From the NCBI GenBank assembly GCA_016199985.1, contig JACQFQ010000020.1:148978-212977 (forward strand): a DNA stretch of 64,000 nt. The letters are read 5' to 3'. Positions 16,323 through 24,030 of this stretch are shown one piece after another. The notes beneath the pieces were generated by a model that searched no databases, was not told the origin of the DNA, and saw only the letters and a program-made list of their open reading frames with translations. This stretch comes from Verrucomicrobiota bacterium (GTDB taxonomy: Bacteria > Verrucomicrobiota > Verrucomicrobiia > Limisphaerales > UBA11320). The translations under genes were made by a program, and so were the position numbers. Every line of letters begins with the position of its first letter. Position 1 is the stretch's first letter.

Positions 16323-18260
16323 ATGAACATGTTCGCTCCAACGCCACGGGCGCTCGCGCGCTCCGCGCTGACGGTTGCCTGGGTCATCCTTCTGGGGGGG
16401 CGGGCCGTCCAGGCGGACGGTGGCGCGGAGCATTGGGCTTTTCGTCCGCCTGAGGACCATGCTTCGCCGCGGGTTCGCGACGCGCGGTGGTGCCGGACCC
16501 CGATCGATCGCTTCCTCCTCGCTCGGATGGAATCGCAAGGCCTGCGCCCCAGCCCGCCCGCGCCGCGCCGCGCGCTGGCCCGCCGCGCCTTCCTCGATCT
16601 GACCGGACTGCCCCCCACGCCCGCCGAAATCGACGCCTATCTCTCCGACGCCCAGCCCGACGCCTTCGCCCGGCTCGTCGATCGCCTGCTGGAATCCCCG
16701 AGCTATGGCGAGCGCTGGGGCCGATGGTGGCTGGACATCGCTCGCTACGCCGACAGCAACGGGCAGGACGAGAATAAGTACATGGCCAACGCGTGGCGGT
16801 ATCGCGACTGGGTGGTTCGCTCCCTCAATAACAACCTGCCCTTTGACCAATTCATTCAGCAGCAGATCGCCGGCGATCTGCTGCCGACCGAAGGGTTGAC
16901 GGAGCGCGAGTCGCTCGAGCGTTCCATCGCGACCGGGTTCCTGGTGCTGGGGCCGAAGATGCTGGCCGAGCAGGATAAGCCGAAACTCGTGATGGACGTG
17001 GTGGACGAGCAGATCGACACCATGAGCCGGGCGTTTCTAGGGCTGACCCTGGCCTGCGCGCGCTGCCATGACCACAAATTCGATCCCGTGTCCGCGCGCG
17101 ACTACTACGCGCTCGCCGGGATTTTCAAGAGCACGAAAACCATGGCGGATCTCGCCTTCGTCTCGATGTGGAACGAGCGGACACTCTCCACCCGGGAGGA
17201 GCTCCGGAGAGCGGAGGCGGCGGCTCGGAAAACGAACGAAGTTCAGGCGGCGGTCAAGCCCATGGCCCTCGCGGTGACGGACGACCGCCCCCAAGACCTG
17301 CCCGTTCACATTCGCGGCAGCCATCTGCATCTGGAGAAGGATCCCGTGCCGCGCGGAGTCCCGGCGGCGCTTCAGAACGGCGAACCACTGCGAATCCCGC
17401 GCGACCACAGCGGACGCCTGGAGTTGGCGCGCTGGCTCACGGCCCCCGGCCATCCGCTGACCGCGCGAGTGATCATGAACCGGCTCTGGCAGGCCCACTT
17501 TGGGGAGGGTCTCGTCCGAACCCCCGACAACTTCGGCGTCCGCGGAGACCCACCCACCCATCCCGAACTCCTCGACTGGCTCGCGCTCCAGTTCGAGCGC
17601 GAAGGCTGGAGCCTGAAGTCGATGCAGCGCGCGATCGTCAACTCCGCGGCGTATCAACAAAGCGCTGAGAACCGCGACCCGCGCTCCGCGGAGAGCGATC
17701 CGGACAATCGGTCGTTGAGCCGCTTTCCTCGGCAACGCCTGGACGGAGAGATGTTGCGCGACGCGCTGCTTCGCGTTTCCGGCCGTCTGGACCCGACGCC
17801 TGGAGGCTCGCTGGCGGAATGGAAGAACGCGGAATACGTCCCCGGAGACCTCGCGCCCTTCGGATCCCTCCGACGATCGATCTACCTGCCGGTGATTCGC
17901 GACCGCGTCTACGAGGTTTTCACGATTTTTGATTTTGCGAACCCCAGCCTTGGATGCGCGCAGCGCAAACCCACCACCGTCGCCCATCAGGCCCTGTTCT
18001 TCCTGAACAGCCCGCTGGTGAAGGACTGCGCGCGACAGTTGGCTGGATCCATCGCGCCCGGAGCCGCGGGCAGCCCGGCGGAGCCTGTGCGCCAGATCTA
18101 TCTCCGCATCCTCGGGCGCAAGCCCCTTCGCGAAGAAACAGAACGAGCCGAGCGCTTCTTGAAATCCGCGACGCAGTCGGGAGCGGGAACGGCCGAGCAG
18201 GCGTGGGCCGCGTTGTGCCAGGCCTTGTTTGCGTGCAGCGAATTCGTGTATCGCAACTGA
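16323..18260 (+). CDS. secreted DUF1549/DUF1553 (PSCyt2/PSD1) protein
   Basis: Exported protein of 645 residues, of a family expanded in Planctomycetes and Verrucomicrobia. Signal-like N-terminus about 8-31 (ARSALTVAWVILLGG). DUF1549 (PSCyt2) runs about 60-275: DRFLLARMESQGL, FLDLTGLPPTPAEID, SYGERWGRWWLDIARYADSN, and a haem-c-like CxxCH in ACARCHDHKFDPVSARDYYA. DUF1553 (PSD1) occupies the C-terminal half: LARWLTAPGHPLTARVIMNR, FGVRGDPPTHPELLDWLA, LDGEMLRDALLRVSG. The protein is short because it lacks the N-terminal PSCyt1 cytochrome domain. A DUF1501 gene starts 8 bases later, the usual partner. Biochemical role is unproven; extracellular polysaccharide degradation is often suggested from context. 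Confidence 0.88.
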   Translation: MNMFAPTPRALARSALTVAWVILLGGRAVQADGGAEHWAFRPPEDHASPRVRDARWCRTPIDRFLLARMESQGLRPSPPAPRRALARRAFLDLTGLPPTPAEIDAYLSDAQPDAFARLVDRLLESPSYGERWGRWWLDIARYADSNGQDENKYMANAWRYRDWVVRSLNNNLPFDQFIQQQIAGDLLPTEGLTERESLERSIATGFLVLGPKMLAEQDKPKLVMDVVDEQIDTMSRAFLGLTLACARCHDHKFDPVSARDYYALAGIFKSTKTMADLAFVSMWNERTLSTREELRRAEAAARKTNEVQAAVKPMALAVTDDRPQDLPVHIRGSHLHLEKDPVPRGVPAALQNGEPLRIPRDHSGRLELARWLTAPGHPLTARVIMNRLWQAHFGEGLVRTPDNFGVRGDPPTHPELLDWLALQFEREGWSLKSMQRAIVNSAAYQQSAENRDPRSAESDPDNRSLSRFPRQRLDGEMLRDALLRVSGRLDPTPGGSLAEWKNAEYVPGDLAPFGSLRRSIYLPVIRDRVYEVFTIFDFANPSLGCAQRKPTTVAHQALFFLNSPLVKDCARQLAGSIAPGAAGSPAEPVRQIYLRILGRKPLREETERAERFLKSATQSGAGTAEQAWAALCQALFACSEFVYRN

Positions 18261-18267
18261 CGCCCCG

Positions 18268-19671
18268 ATGAATCGTTCCATGAGTCCACCACAGTGCAGT
18301 CGTCGCGGGATGTTGAAGCGCTGCGGCGCGGGCTTCGGTCACCTGGCCCTGCTCCCGCTCCTGGGCGGAGCGGCGTCCGGCGCGCTCGCCTCGCCTCTGG
18401 CCGCGCAGGCGCCTCGCTTTCCCGGGCGAGCCAAGCGGGTGATTTTTCTTTTCATGCACGGCGGCCCGTCGCATGTGGACACCTTCGACTACAAGCCGAG
18501 GCTCGCGCGCGACTCGGGCAAGCCCCTGCCCTTCGCCAAACCGCGCGTGCAATTCTCCAAGACGGGCGATCTCGGGGCTCCTCGCTGGCCGTTCCGCCCC
18601 CACGGCCAGTCGGGGGCGATGGTGAGCGACCTCTTCCCTCATGTGGCCGAATGCGTGGACGATCTCTGCTTCGTTAAATCCGTGCATGGCACCAACGAGG
18701 CGCATGGCGGCGCGCTGCTCAAGCTGCACACCGGCTCCGACACCTTCGTTCGCCCGAGCATGGGATCCTGGGTCTCGTATGGGCTGGGGACGGAGAATCA
18801 GAACCTCCCGAGCTTCATCACCATGAACCCGACGTTCGGGCATGGGGGCGTGGGGAATTGGTCGAGCGCCTTTCTGCCCGCGGTCCATCAAGGCACGCCG
18901 ATTGGCGGCAACGGCCCCATCGACAAAGCGACGATCCACTTTCTCCGCGATTCCGACGAACATCCCGCTTTGCAGCGGCTCCAGCTCGACCTGCTTGGCG
19001 AAATGAACCGCGAGCATCTGCGACAGTCCGGCCCCGACGCCGCGCTGGAGGCGCGGATTGAATCCTTCGAGCTGGCGTTTCGCATGCAGGCCGAGGCGCC
19101 GGAGATCCTGTCCCTGTCGGGTGAGAGCGCGCTGACGCGGCGGCTGTACGGCCTGGACGATCCCGCGACGGCGTCGTTTGGACGCCAATGCTTGCTCGCT
19201 CGGCGGTTTAGCGAGCGCGGCGTCCGCTTCGTTCAGGCCACTCATGGCTACTGGGACCAGCACGACAACCTGATGAAGGACCACGCCCGACTCGCCCACG
19301 AGGTCGATCGTCCGATCGCGGGGCTGCTGGGGGACCTGAAAGCGCGCGGATTGCTGGATGAAACGCTGGTGTTGTGGGGAGGCGAGTTTGGGCGCACTCC
19401 AACGCTGCAGGGCGGCGACGGACGCGATCATCACCCGCACGCCTTCACGATGTGGATGGCGGGCGGCGGCGTGAAACAAGGGTTCAGCTACGGGATCACC
19501 GACGAGTATGGCTTCTACTGCCTGGACCAGAAGGTTCACGTCCACGATCTGCACGCCACGATCCTGGCGCTCATGGGTCTGGACCACGAGAAGCTGACCT
19601 ATCGTCACGCCGGCCGCGACTTCCGGCTCACGGACGTGCACGGCCAGGTGATCGAAGCCCTCTTCGCCTGA
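18268..19671 (+). CDS. DUF1501 (sulfatase-like) Tat-exported protein
   Basis: 467 residues with start ATG 18268, 8 bases after the DUF1553 gene stop. N-terminus has a Tat-like signal (CSRRGMLKRCGAGFGH, then hydrophobic LALLPLLGGAASGALA). The DUF1501 core resembles alkaline-phosphatase/sulfatase folds: RVIFLFMHGGPSHVDTFDYK, SDLFPHVAECVDDLCFVKSV, SYGLGTENQNLPSFI, and the C-terminal metal-site-like WGGEFGRTPTLQ with GRDHHPHAFTMWMAGGGV. It is the standard partner of DUF1549/DUF1553 proteins and is probably periplasmic. It converges on leuB with a 9-base gap. The substrate is unknown. Confidence 0.9.
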   Translation: MNRSMSPPQCSRRGMLKRCGAGFGHLALLPLLGGAASGALASPLAAQAPRFPGRAKRVIFLFMHGGPSHVDTFDYKPRLARDSGKPLPFAKPRVQFSKTGDLGAPRWPFRPHGQSGAMVSDLFPHVAECVDDLCFVKSVHGTNEAHGGALLKLHTGSDTFVRPSMGSWVSYGLGTENQNLPSFITMNPTFGHGGVGNWSSAFLPAVHQGTPIGGNGPIDKATIHFLRDSDEHPALQRLQLDLLGEMNREHLRQSGPDAALEARIESFELAFRMQAEAPEILSLSGESALTRRLYGLDDPATASFGRQCLLARRFSERGVRFVQATHGYWDQHDNLMKDHARLAHEVDRPIAGLLGDLKARGLLDETLVLWGGEFGRTPTLQGGDGRDHHPHAFTMWMAGGGVKQGFSYGITDEYGFYCLDQKVHVHDLHATILALMGLDHEKLTYRHAGRDFRLTDVHGQVIEALFA

Positions 19672-19680
19672 AGCGCGCGG

Positions 19681-20790
19681 CTACCCGATCGCGGCGGCAA
19701 TGGCGGCCCCCATCTCGCGGGTGCCGGCCCTGCGCGCCTGGGGCTCGGACGAGCTGTAGATGTCGCCGGTCCTCAAACCCGAGCGGATCGCGACTCCGAC
19801 CGCCTTCTCGATCGCGGCGGCCGCGTCGGTCTCCCCAAAACTGTAACGCAGCATCAGCGCCGAAGACAGGATCTGGGCGATCGGATTGGCGAGGTTTTTT
19901 CCGGCGATGTCGGGAGCCGTGCCGCCCGCGGGCTCGTAGAATCCAAAGGTGCGTTCGCCCGACGTTGCGCCCAGGCTCGCGCTCGGCAACATGCCCAGCG
20001 ATCCCGCAAGAGCGGCCGCCTCGTCGCTGAGAATGTCGCCGAACATGTTCTCGCAAAGCATCACGTCGAACTGCGTGGGCTTCAGGACCAATTGCATCGC
20101 GCCGTTGTCGACGAACATGTGCTCCAAGGAAACGTCGGGATATCCCTTGCCCACTCGCGCGACCACCTCGCGCCAGAGAATGCCATTCTCGAGAACATTC
20201 GCCTTGTCGATGCTCGTGACCTTCTTGCGACGGAGCCTCGCGGCCTTGAACGCGACATGCGCGATCCGCTCGATCTCGGGGGTTGTGTACACCATCGTGT
20301 CGATCGCGCGCCGGACGCCTTCGCTCACGGTCTCGGTCTTCTTGGGCTGGCCAAAGTACATGCCGCCGGTGAGCTCCCGCACGACAAGCACATTGATCCC
20401 ATCGCCCTGTCGCTCGGGCCGGAGCGGACACGCGTGGGCGAGCGCCTTCGGCAGCTGAACGGGTCTTAGGTTGGCGAACAACCCGAACTCCTTGCGGATC
20501 CGCAGCAGCGCGGCGCGCTCGGGGCGTTCTTCCTTGGGGAGGGTGGGGTCGCGGTCCGGGAGGCCGACCGAGCCGAACAGGATGGCGTCGGAATTCTTGC
20601 AGAGAGAAAGCGTGTCGTCCGGGAGCGCCTTGCCGGCGGCGTCGATCCCGGCCCAGCCCACGGGAGCCTCCGTGATGGCGAAGCCGAGGCCGAATGTCTT
20701 CTCCACGGCGCGCAGGACGAGAATCGCCTCGCGCATCACCTCAGGTCCGATCCCATCGCCCGCCAATGCCGCAATCCGGTATGTCTTCAT
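19681..20790 (-). CDS. leuB: 3-isopropylmalate dehydrogenase
   Basis: NAD-dependent oxidative decarboxylation of 3-isopropylmalate, third step of leucine synthesis. 369 residues, typical length. Motifs: IAALAGDGIGPEVMREAILV, LLRIRKEFGLFANLRPV, VVRELTGGMYFGQPK, catalytic Tyr in DTMVYTTPEIERIA, Lys in VTSIDKANVLENGILW, metal Asp residues in FGDILSDEAAALAGSLGM, and the NAD loop HGSAP-equivalent YEPAGGTAPDIAGKNLANP. The decarboxylating beta-hydroxyacid family also contains tartrate and isocitrate dehydrogenases, but the RELTGG and length favour LeuB. leuA, leuC and leuD are not in the window. It follows the lipoprotein operon on the same strand after about 100 bases. Confidence 0.95.
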   Translation of the reverse strand: MKTYRIAALAGDGIGPEVMREAILVLRAVEKTFGLGFAITEAPVGWAGIDAAGKALPDDTLSLCKNSDAILFGSVGLPDRDPTLPKEERPERAALLRIRKEFGLFANLRPVQLPKALAHACPLRPERQGDGINVLVVRELTGGMYFGQPKKTETVSEGVRRAIDTMVYTTPEIERIAHVAFKAARLRRKKVTSIDKANVLENGILWREVVARVGKGYPDVSLEHMFVDNGAMQLVLKPTQFDVMLCENMFGDILSDEAAALAGSLGMLPSASLGATSGERTFGFYEPAGGTAPDIAGKNLANPIAQILSSALMLRYSFGETDAAAAIEKAVGVAIRSGLRTGDIYSSSEPQARRAGTREMGAAIAAAIG

Positions 20791-20823
20791 GTGAGTGAGT
20801 CAGTGCAAGCCCGCGCCGCCGAT

Positions 20824-20844
20824 CGCTCCGATCCGGCCGGAGCG
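20824..20844 (-). terminator. GC hairpin between ycfL-like gene and leuB
   Basis: CGCTCCG and CGGAGCG flank a 7-base spacer that itself contains part of the palindrome CCGGCCGG. It lies in the 101-base gap between the end of the lipoprotein operon and the leuB start, minus strand. There is no U-run, so termination is uncertain. Confidence 0.3.
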
Positions 20845-20891
20845 CGGAGCGGTGGATCTTATGGGAGATCGATCGGTAGGGAAGACGAAAC

Positions 20892-21311
20892 TTATCGGGA
20901 CTGGCGGACCCGCACGGTGTAGTCCTTGGCCTTGTCGTTCATCGAGGTGAACTTCACTCCTTCGGTCGCGTTCTCGGTCAGGATGACGACCTGGAACGGC
21001 GTCTCATCGACCGGGAAATGCTGCTCATCCTTGAACACGCAGTTCACCTGAACTTCGATACGGCGATTCTCGCGGTTGCGGAGATTGGCCACGACCTCGA
21101 GCCGGCCGTCCGCCAACCGCTTCTCCTGGATCCCCGGGGAGGTCACGGACCTTTGGGCGCCCGCGTCGAGCAGAACGAACTTGGCGGTCGTCTCCTGGTT
21201 GTACTGGGTCGCGTTCACCGGAGCGTACGCGCCGCCGCCCCCGCATCCCGACAGCAGCGCCGCCGTCAGAGCGAAGGGAAACACGAGAGCGAGAGGAAGG
21301 GAGGATTTCAT
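20892..21311 (-). CDS. YcfL-like (DUF1425) lipoprotein
   Basis: Small lipoprotein of 139 residues. Signal peptide with lipobox: hydrophobic LALVFPFALTAALL then SGC (Cys about residue 23), followed by a glycine-rich linker. The mature domain (RLEVVANLRNRENRRIEVQV, FKDEQHFPVDETPFQVVIL, TEGVKFTSMNDKAKDYTVRV) matches the beta-sandwich pattern of YcfL/DUF1425, which in E. coli lies beside lpoB. Its ATG overlaps the upstream COG3014-like gene's stop by 4 bases, so it is the third gene of an lpoB-led operon. Function unknown; a role at the outer membrane with the PBP activator is inferred from the linkage. Confidence 0.82.
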   Translation of the reverse strand: MKSSLPLALVFPFALTAALLSGCGGGGAYAPVNATQYNQETTAKFVLLDAGAQRSVTSPGIQEKRLADGRLEVVANLRNRENRRIEVQVNCVFKDEQHFPVDETPFQVVILTENATEGVKFTSMNDKAKDYTVRVRQSR

Positions 21312-22495
21312 AGTGTTTGTGGAGTGGACGATTGATCGCTGACGAAAATGACCTTGTCGCGGCGGTCCGCCGGCACGGTGATCTGGAAGGCCTTCTCCAA
21401 AGCCGGCACGGGGCGATGAGCGGCGTCCAGAAACGTGATGGACACGGCGTGCTGCCCAGGCGGCAGCTGGAGACTCGCCACGGTGAGGAAGAGCGGCAGG
21501 TTGTCCCAGGCTCGCGTGTCGGCCTCGGGCTTGGTCACGGCGCTGAAAATCTTGCTGAGCAGGCCCGCGGCGATCAGCCCCAGCGCCGCCTCGTCGTTGT
21601 GGCGCGTCGTCCCGGCCACAACCGCTCCGCTGATCACCGCCGCGTCGCCGATGGTGTCGGTGGCTCGCTTGAAATTCGCCTTCCCGGCCAGGATCTTGTC
21701 CATCACACGACCGCCGCGCGTCGTGGCCTGAAAGTTCAGATCGTCGTAAGGAGCGACCTCCACGTCATACTGAGCCACGCGAATCCGGGCGCTCTGCGCG
21801 GCCGACACGCCCGGACGAATCTGCAGCTGCTCGCCATACTCCCCGCCGGCCTGCTTCGTCGGCCCGGTTCCAAATTCGAGAAACACCAGCACGTTCGCGT
21901 TGGTGTCGTAGGCGGGAGGCCTTGCGATTCGGGGCGAACGCATCGCGCGCTGCAGCGCGTCCTTCCCGTCGCCGCCGAGCTTCGACGTCGCCAGGCCATC
22001 GAGGTAGTCGAGGAGCACGTAGTCGCTCTCAAACGCGTTGTGCTCCACGTCGCTGTCGGCCAATGCCGCGCTCCGAAAACAGGCGCGGGCGTTGTCGGGC
22101 TCTCCGTCCATCCAATACAAAATGCCGCGATAGTAGAAGGCCATCACGCGTTCGTACGGTTCGCCGAAGAATGTCTTTTTCGACTCGCGGTAGAACGCGC
22201 TACGGGCCTTCCGCGCCCCTCGATCGCGGCCCAGCAAGCCATTGAGCCGCGTAACCGCCTCGTCGAACAACGGCTTCGCCTCCGCAAATTGCCCGCGCCG
22301 CATCGCGGCCAGACCGCCGCGGTAAGCCCAGAGGAGCCGATCCTCCGGCCGACCTCTGTCCATCGCATTGCGACTGTCGATCACCGGGTCTCCGGTCAGC
22401 TTCATCGGGGTTCTCGGATCCGATGACGCGCACCCGGATCCGGCCAGGAAGGCCGCGATCGAGACGACGAGGATCGACAAAGGATGTCGCAACAC
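21308..22495 (-). CDS. COG3014-like lipoprotein with TPR-like helices
   Basis: 395-residue lipoprotein. Lipobox SGCASSD (Cys about residue 22) after a short hydrophobic signal. Residues about 45-190 contain helical repeat-like pairs (LLWAYRGGLAAMRRGQFAEA, RVMAFYYRGILYWMDGEPDN, DNARACFRSAALADSDVEHN) resembling TPR units. The second half has VLVFLEFGTGPTKQAGGEYG and beta-rich tail LTVASLQLPPGQHAVSITFL. The pattern and position between LpoB-like and YcfL-like genes match COG3014 proteins. It starts 29 bases after the lpoB-like stop and its stop overlaps the next start. Probably faces the periplasm; function not established. Confidence 0.78.
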   Translation of the reverse strand: MLRHPLSILVVSIAAFLAGSGCASSDPRTPMKLTGDPVIDSRNAMDRGRPEDRLLWAYRGGLAAMRRGQFAEAKPLFDEAVTRLNGLLGRDRGARKARSAFYRESKKTFFGEPYERVMAFYYRGILYWMDGEPDNARACFRSAALADSDVEHNAFESDYVLLDYLDGLATSKLGGDGKDALQRAMRSPRIARPPAYDTNANVLVFLEFGTGPTKQAGGEYGEQLQIRPGVSAAQSARIRVAQYDVEVAPYDDLNFQATTRGGRVMDKILAGKANFKRATDTIGDAAVISGAVVAGTTRHNDEAALGLIAAGLLSKIFSAVTKPEADTRAWDNLPLFLTVASLQLPPGQHAVSITFLDAAHRPVPALEKAFQITVPADRRDKVIFVSDQSSTPQTL

Positions 22496-22524
22496 AAACA
22501 GAATAGGATGGGCGACGGCGACGC

Positions 22525-23154
22525 TCAGCGGTAAGCGGCGTCCTCAAGCCCCTGCTTCTTGATCTCGGCCGAGTCCTCCCAGACGATCTCGCTGGTCCGC
22601 GCGTCGATGAGCTGGAAACTATAGAGAATGTAGTCGCTGGTGCCCGCCTTGGTCCGCGTCGTCAACCCTTGCAGCTTCCCTGTGAGGAGGAAGTCCGCGC
22701 CGCGGAACTCCACGGCCTTGGGATCGCTGGTCGCCGTCACCTGCCCGGACTGCTTCAACGCCCGCTCCTTCTCCAGCGCCGCCATGTATTCTCGCGCCAG
22801 AAAGGACACCTTGCCCTGCGACTTCGAATTCAGCTTCGTGCGAATCGAGGTGAGGAAGATGTCCTTGTTGATGGGGAAGCGCGATTCGTTCACGACAGGC
22901 TCCAGGATGATTTTGGGCGCCACGGACGCCGACGCGATCTGGCGCACGCCGAGGATGCTGCGCGCCATCTTGTCCGTCACTGCGACAAGATCCTGCGACT
23001 CGACGCCTGTCCCGGCGACGAAGCCCCTCTCGTCGGCGTTCATCTGCGTGACCGGGATGCCTTTGGGATTCTGGACGCCCCCGGAGGAGCAGCCGAGCAG
23101 GAGCGCGGAGAATCCGAGGGGCAATGCGAACGAAAGCGTTAGCGAGCGATTCAT
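22525..23154 (-). CDS. lpoB: LpoB-like penicillin-binding protein activator lipoprotein
   Basis: 209-residue lipoprotein: hydrophobic signal LSFALPLGFSALLLGC with lipobox Cys near residue 22, then a linker. The folded part (DLVAVTDKMARSILGVRQI, PKIILEPVVNESRFPINKDI, FLTSIRTKLNSKSQGKVSFL, EFRGADFLLTGKLQGL, YILYSFQLIDARTSEIVWED) follows the LpoB/CsgG-like TolB-N fold. In E. coli LpoB spans from the outer membrane to activate PBP1b. It heads a three-gene minus-strand operon with COG3014-like and YcfL-like lipoproteins. A run of nine C (coding strand) lies 12 bases before its ATG. The symbol reflects family membership; the partner PBP is not in the window. Confidence 0.82.
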   Translation of the reverse strand: MNRSLTLSFALPLGFSALLLGCSSGGVQNPKGIPVTQMNADERGFVAGTGVESQDLVAVTDKMARSILGVRQIASASVAPKIILEPVVNESRFPINKDIFLTSIRTKLNSKSQGKVSFLAREYMAALEKERALKQSGQVTATSDPKAVEFRGADFLLTGKLQGLTTRTKAGTSDYILYSFQLIDARTSEIVWEDSAEIKKQGLEDAAYR

Positions 23155-23166
23155 AGGGATGAAAAT

Positions 23167-23175
23167 GGGGGGGGG
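23167..23175. repeat. G9/C9 homopolymer upstream of lpoB-like gene
   Basis: Nine consecutive G on the plus strand (C9 on the coding strand) end 12 bases before the lpoB-like ATG, in the leader or promoter. Tracts of this length can slip in replication. Whether it varies in length is unknown. Confidence 0.6.
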
Positions 23176-23304
23176 TGCGGGCGAATCAAGCCGGAAGCCA
23201 CAAACGAGAAGGGCGACCCGACAAGACGAACCGAAGTGACGATGCTTTGGCGATCATGATGACAACCGCGAGGTTCGACGGGAAAGCCGCGGAAGTATTC
23301 GGAA

Positions 23305-23341
23305 ACAAAAAGAATCCTGCGCCGGCGCGGAGCGCCGCCGG
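23305..23341 (-). terminator. intrinsic terminator after the 23.3-23.9 kb gene
   Basis: Directly after the stop codon on the minus strand a GCCGGCG...CGCCGGC stem (with an alternative inner GGCGC/GCGCC pairing) is followed by GCAGGATTCTTTTTG. The U-rich tail makes a rho-independent terminator likely, isolating this gene from the lpoB-like operon downstream. Confidence 0.6.
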
Positions 23342-23941
23342 CTAGAGCTCAATATCCTCGGGCCGGACCTCCAGACACTCGTCGTGGTCCTCCCAGACCA
23401 TTGTGGGATAGGATTCCATGAAGAGGGGCATCAGCTCCTTCGAGGCTCGAGCGAGGAGTCGTTCAATGCCGCGGGCCGCCTGCTCAAATTCGTCGTCGTA
23501 GTTCGCGCAACGCTTCCGCTGCGACTCCTCCCAGTGCGCCACCTCATGAATCGGGGCGTACTCCTCGGCCCATGCCTTGGCGGACGACTTGACCTCGTCG
23601 GGCAGATCTTCGAACGCCACGGCGGTCTCTCCGCAGTGCTGGCAGATAAGCCCCGACTCCAGGATATCCCGGGTGAACAGCGGCAACAGGGGAGCGCGAC
23701 AGCAGGCCGCCTCGCTGTACTGGGCGGGCATCGCGGCGAGGCGCTTCAGCCAGACGCCCCGATCGTGTCCCATCTGGCCGAGCAGGCGGTAAAGCCCGAT
23801 GAGCGGATGCGACATCCGCCAGACGCGCCCCTGCAGCTGGCCAAGGCTCTGAGCCATCCAGCGCGCCAGGGTAAGATCGTCCAAAGACGCGAATTCGCGG
23901 CCATATTCCTTCCAGACGCGGTCAAGGGGCGATTCAGACAT
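23342..23941 (-). CDS. hypothetical protein with CC...CxxC cysteines
   Basis: Unrecognised soluble protein of 199 residues with the start at MSESPLDRVWKEYG (an upstream in-frame ATG at 24028 would add 29 residues and run into the divergent promoter region). Mostly helical and acidic. Residues around 78-115 contain YSEAACCRAPLLPLF and then ESGLICQHCGETAVAF, four cysteines that could form a treble-clef or zinc-ribbon site. The C-terminal third is rich in Glu and Trp (WEESQRKRCANYDDEFEQAA, MVWEDHDECLEVRPEDIEL). It diverges from a D-2-hydroxyacid dehydrogenase at 24031 and ends at a terminator. No function assigned. Confidence 0.7.
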   Translation of the reverse strand: MSESPLDRVWKEYGREFASLDDLTLARWMAQSLGQLQGRVWRMSHPLIGLYRLLGQMGHDRGVWLKRLAAMPAQYSEAACCRAPLLPLFTRDILESGLICQHCGETAVAFEDLPDEVKSSAKAWAEEYAPIHEVAHWEESQRKRCANYDDEFEQAARGIERLLARASKELMPLFMESYPTMVWEDHDECLEVRPEDIEL

Positions 23942-24030
23942 GGATCCCACGGGAGAAACAATGGTCGCGATCGGAGGGAGTTCAACGAAAAAGAAATTGT
24001 CCATTGGCAATTGCCCGACAATAAACAAAA

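Noticed and set aside
16323..18260. CxxCH as evidence for a c-type cytochrome
   Set aside because: CxxCH is a constant part of the DUF1549 pattern; with one such motif and no PSCyt1 domain, haem binding cannot be claimed.
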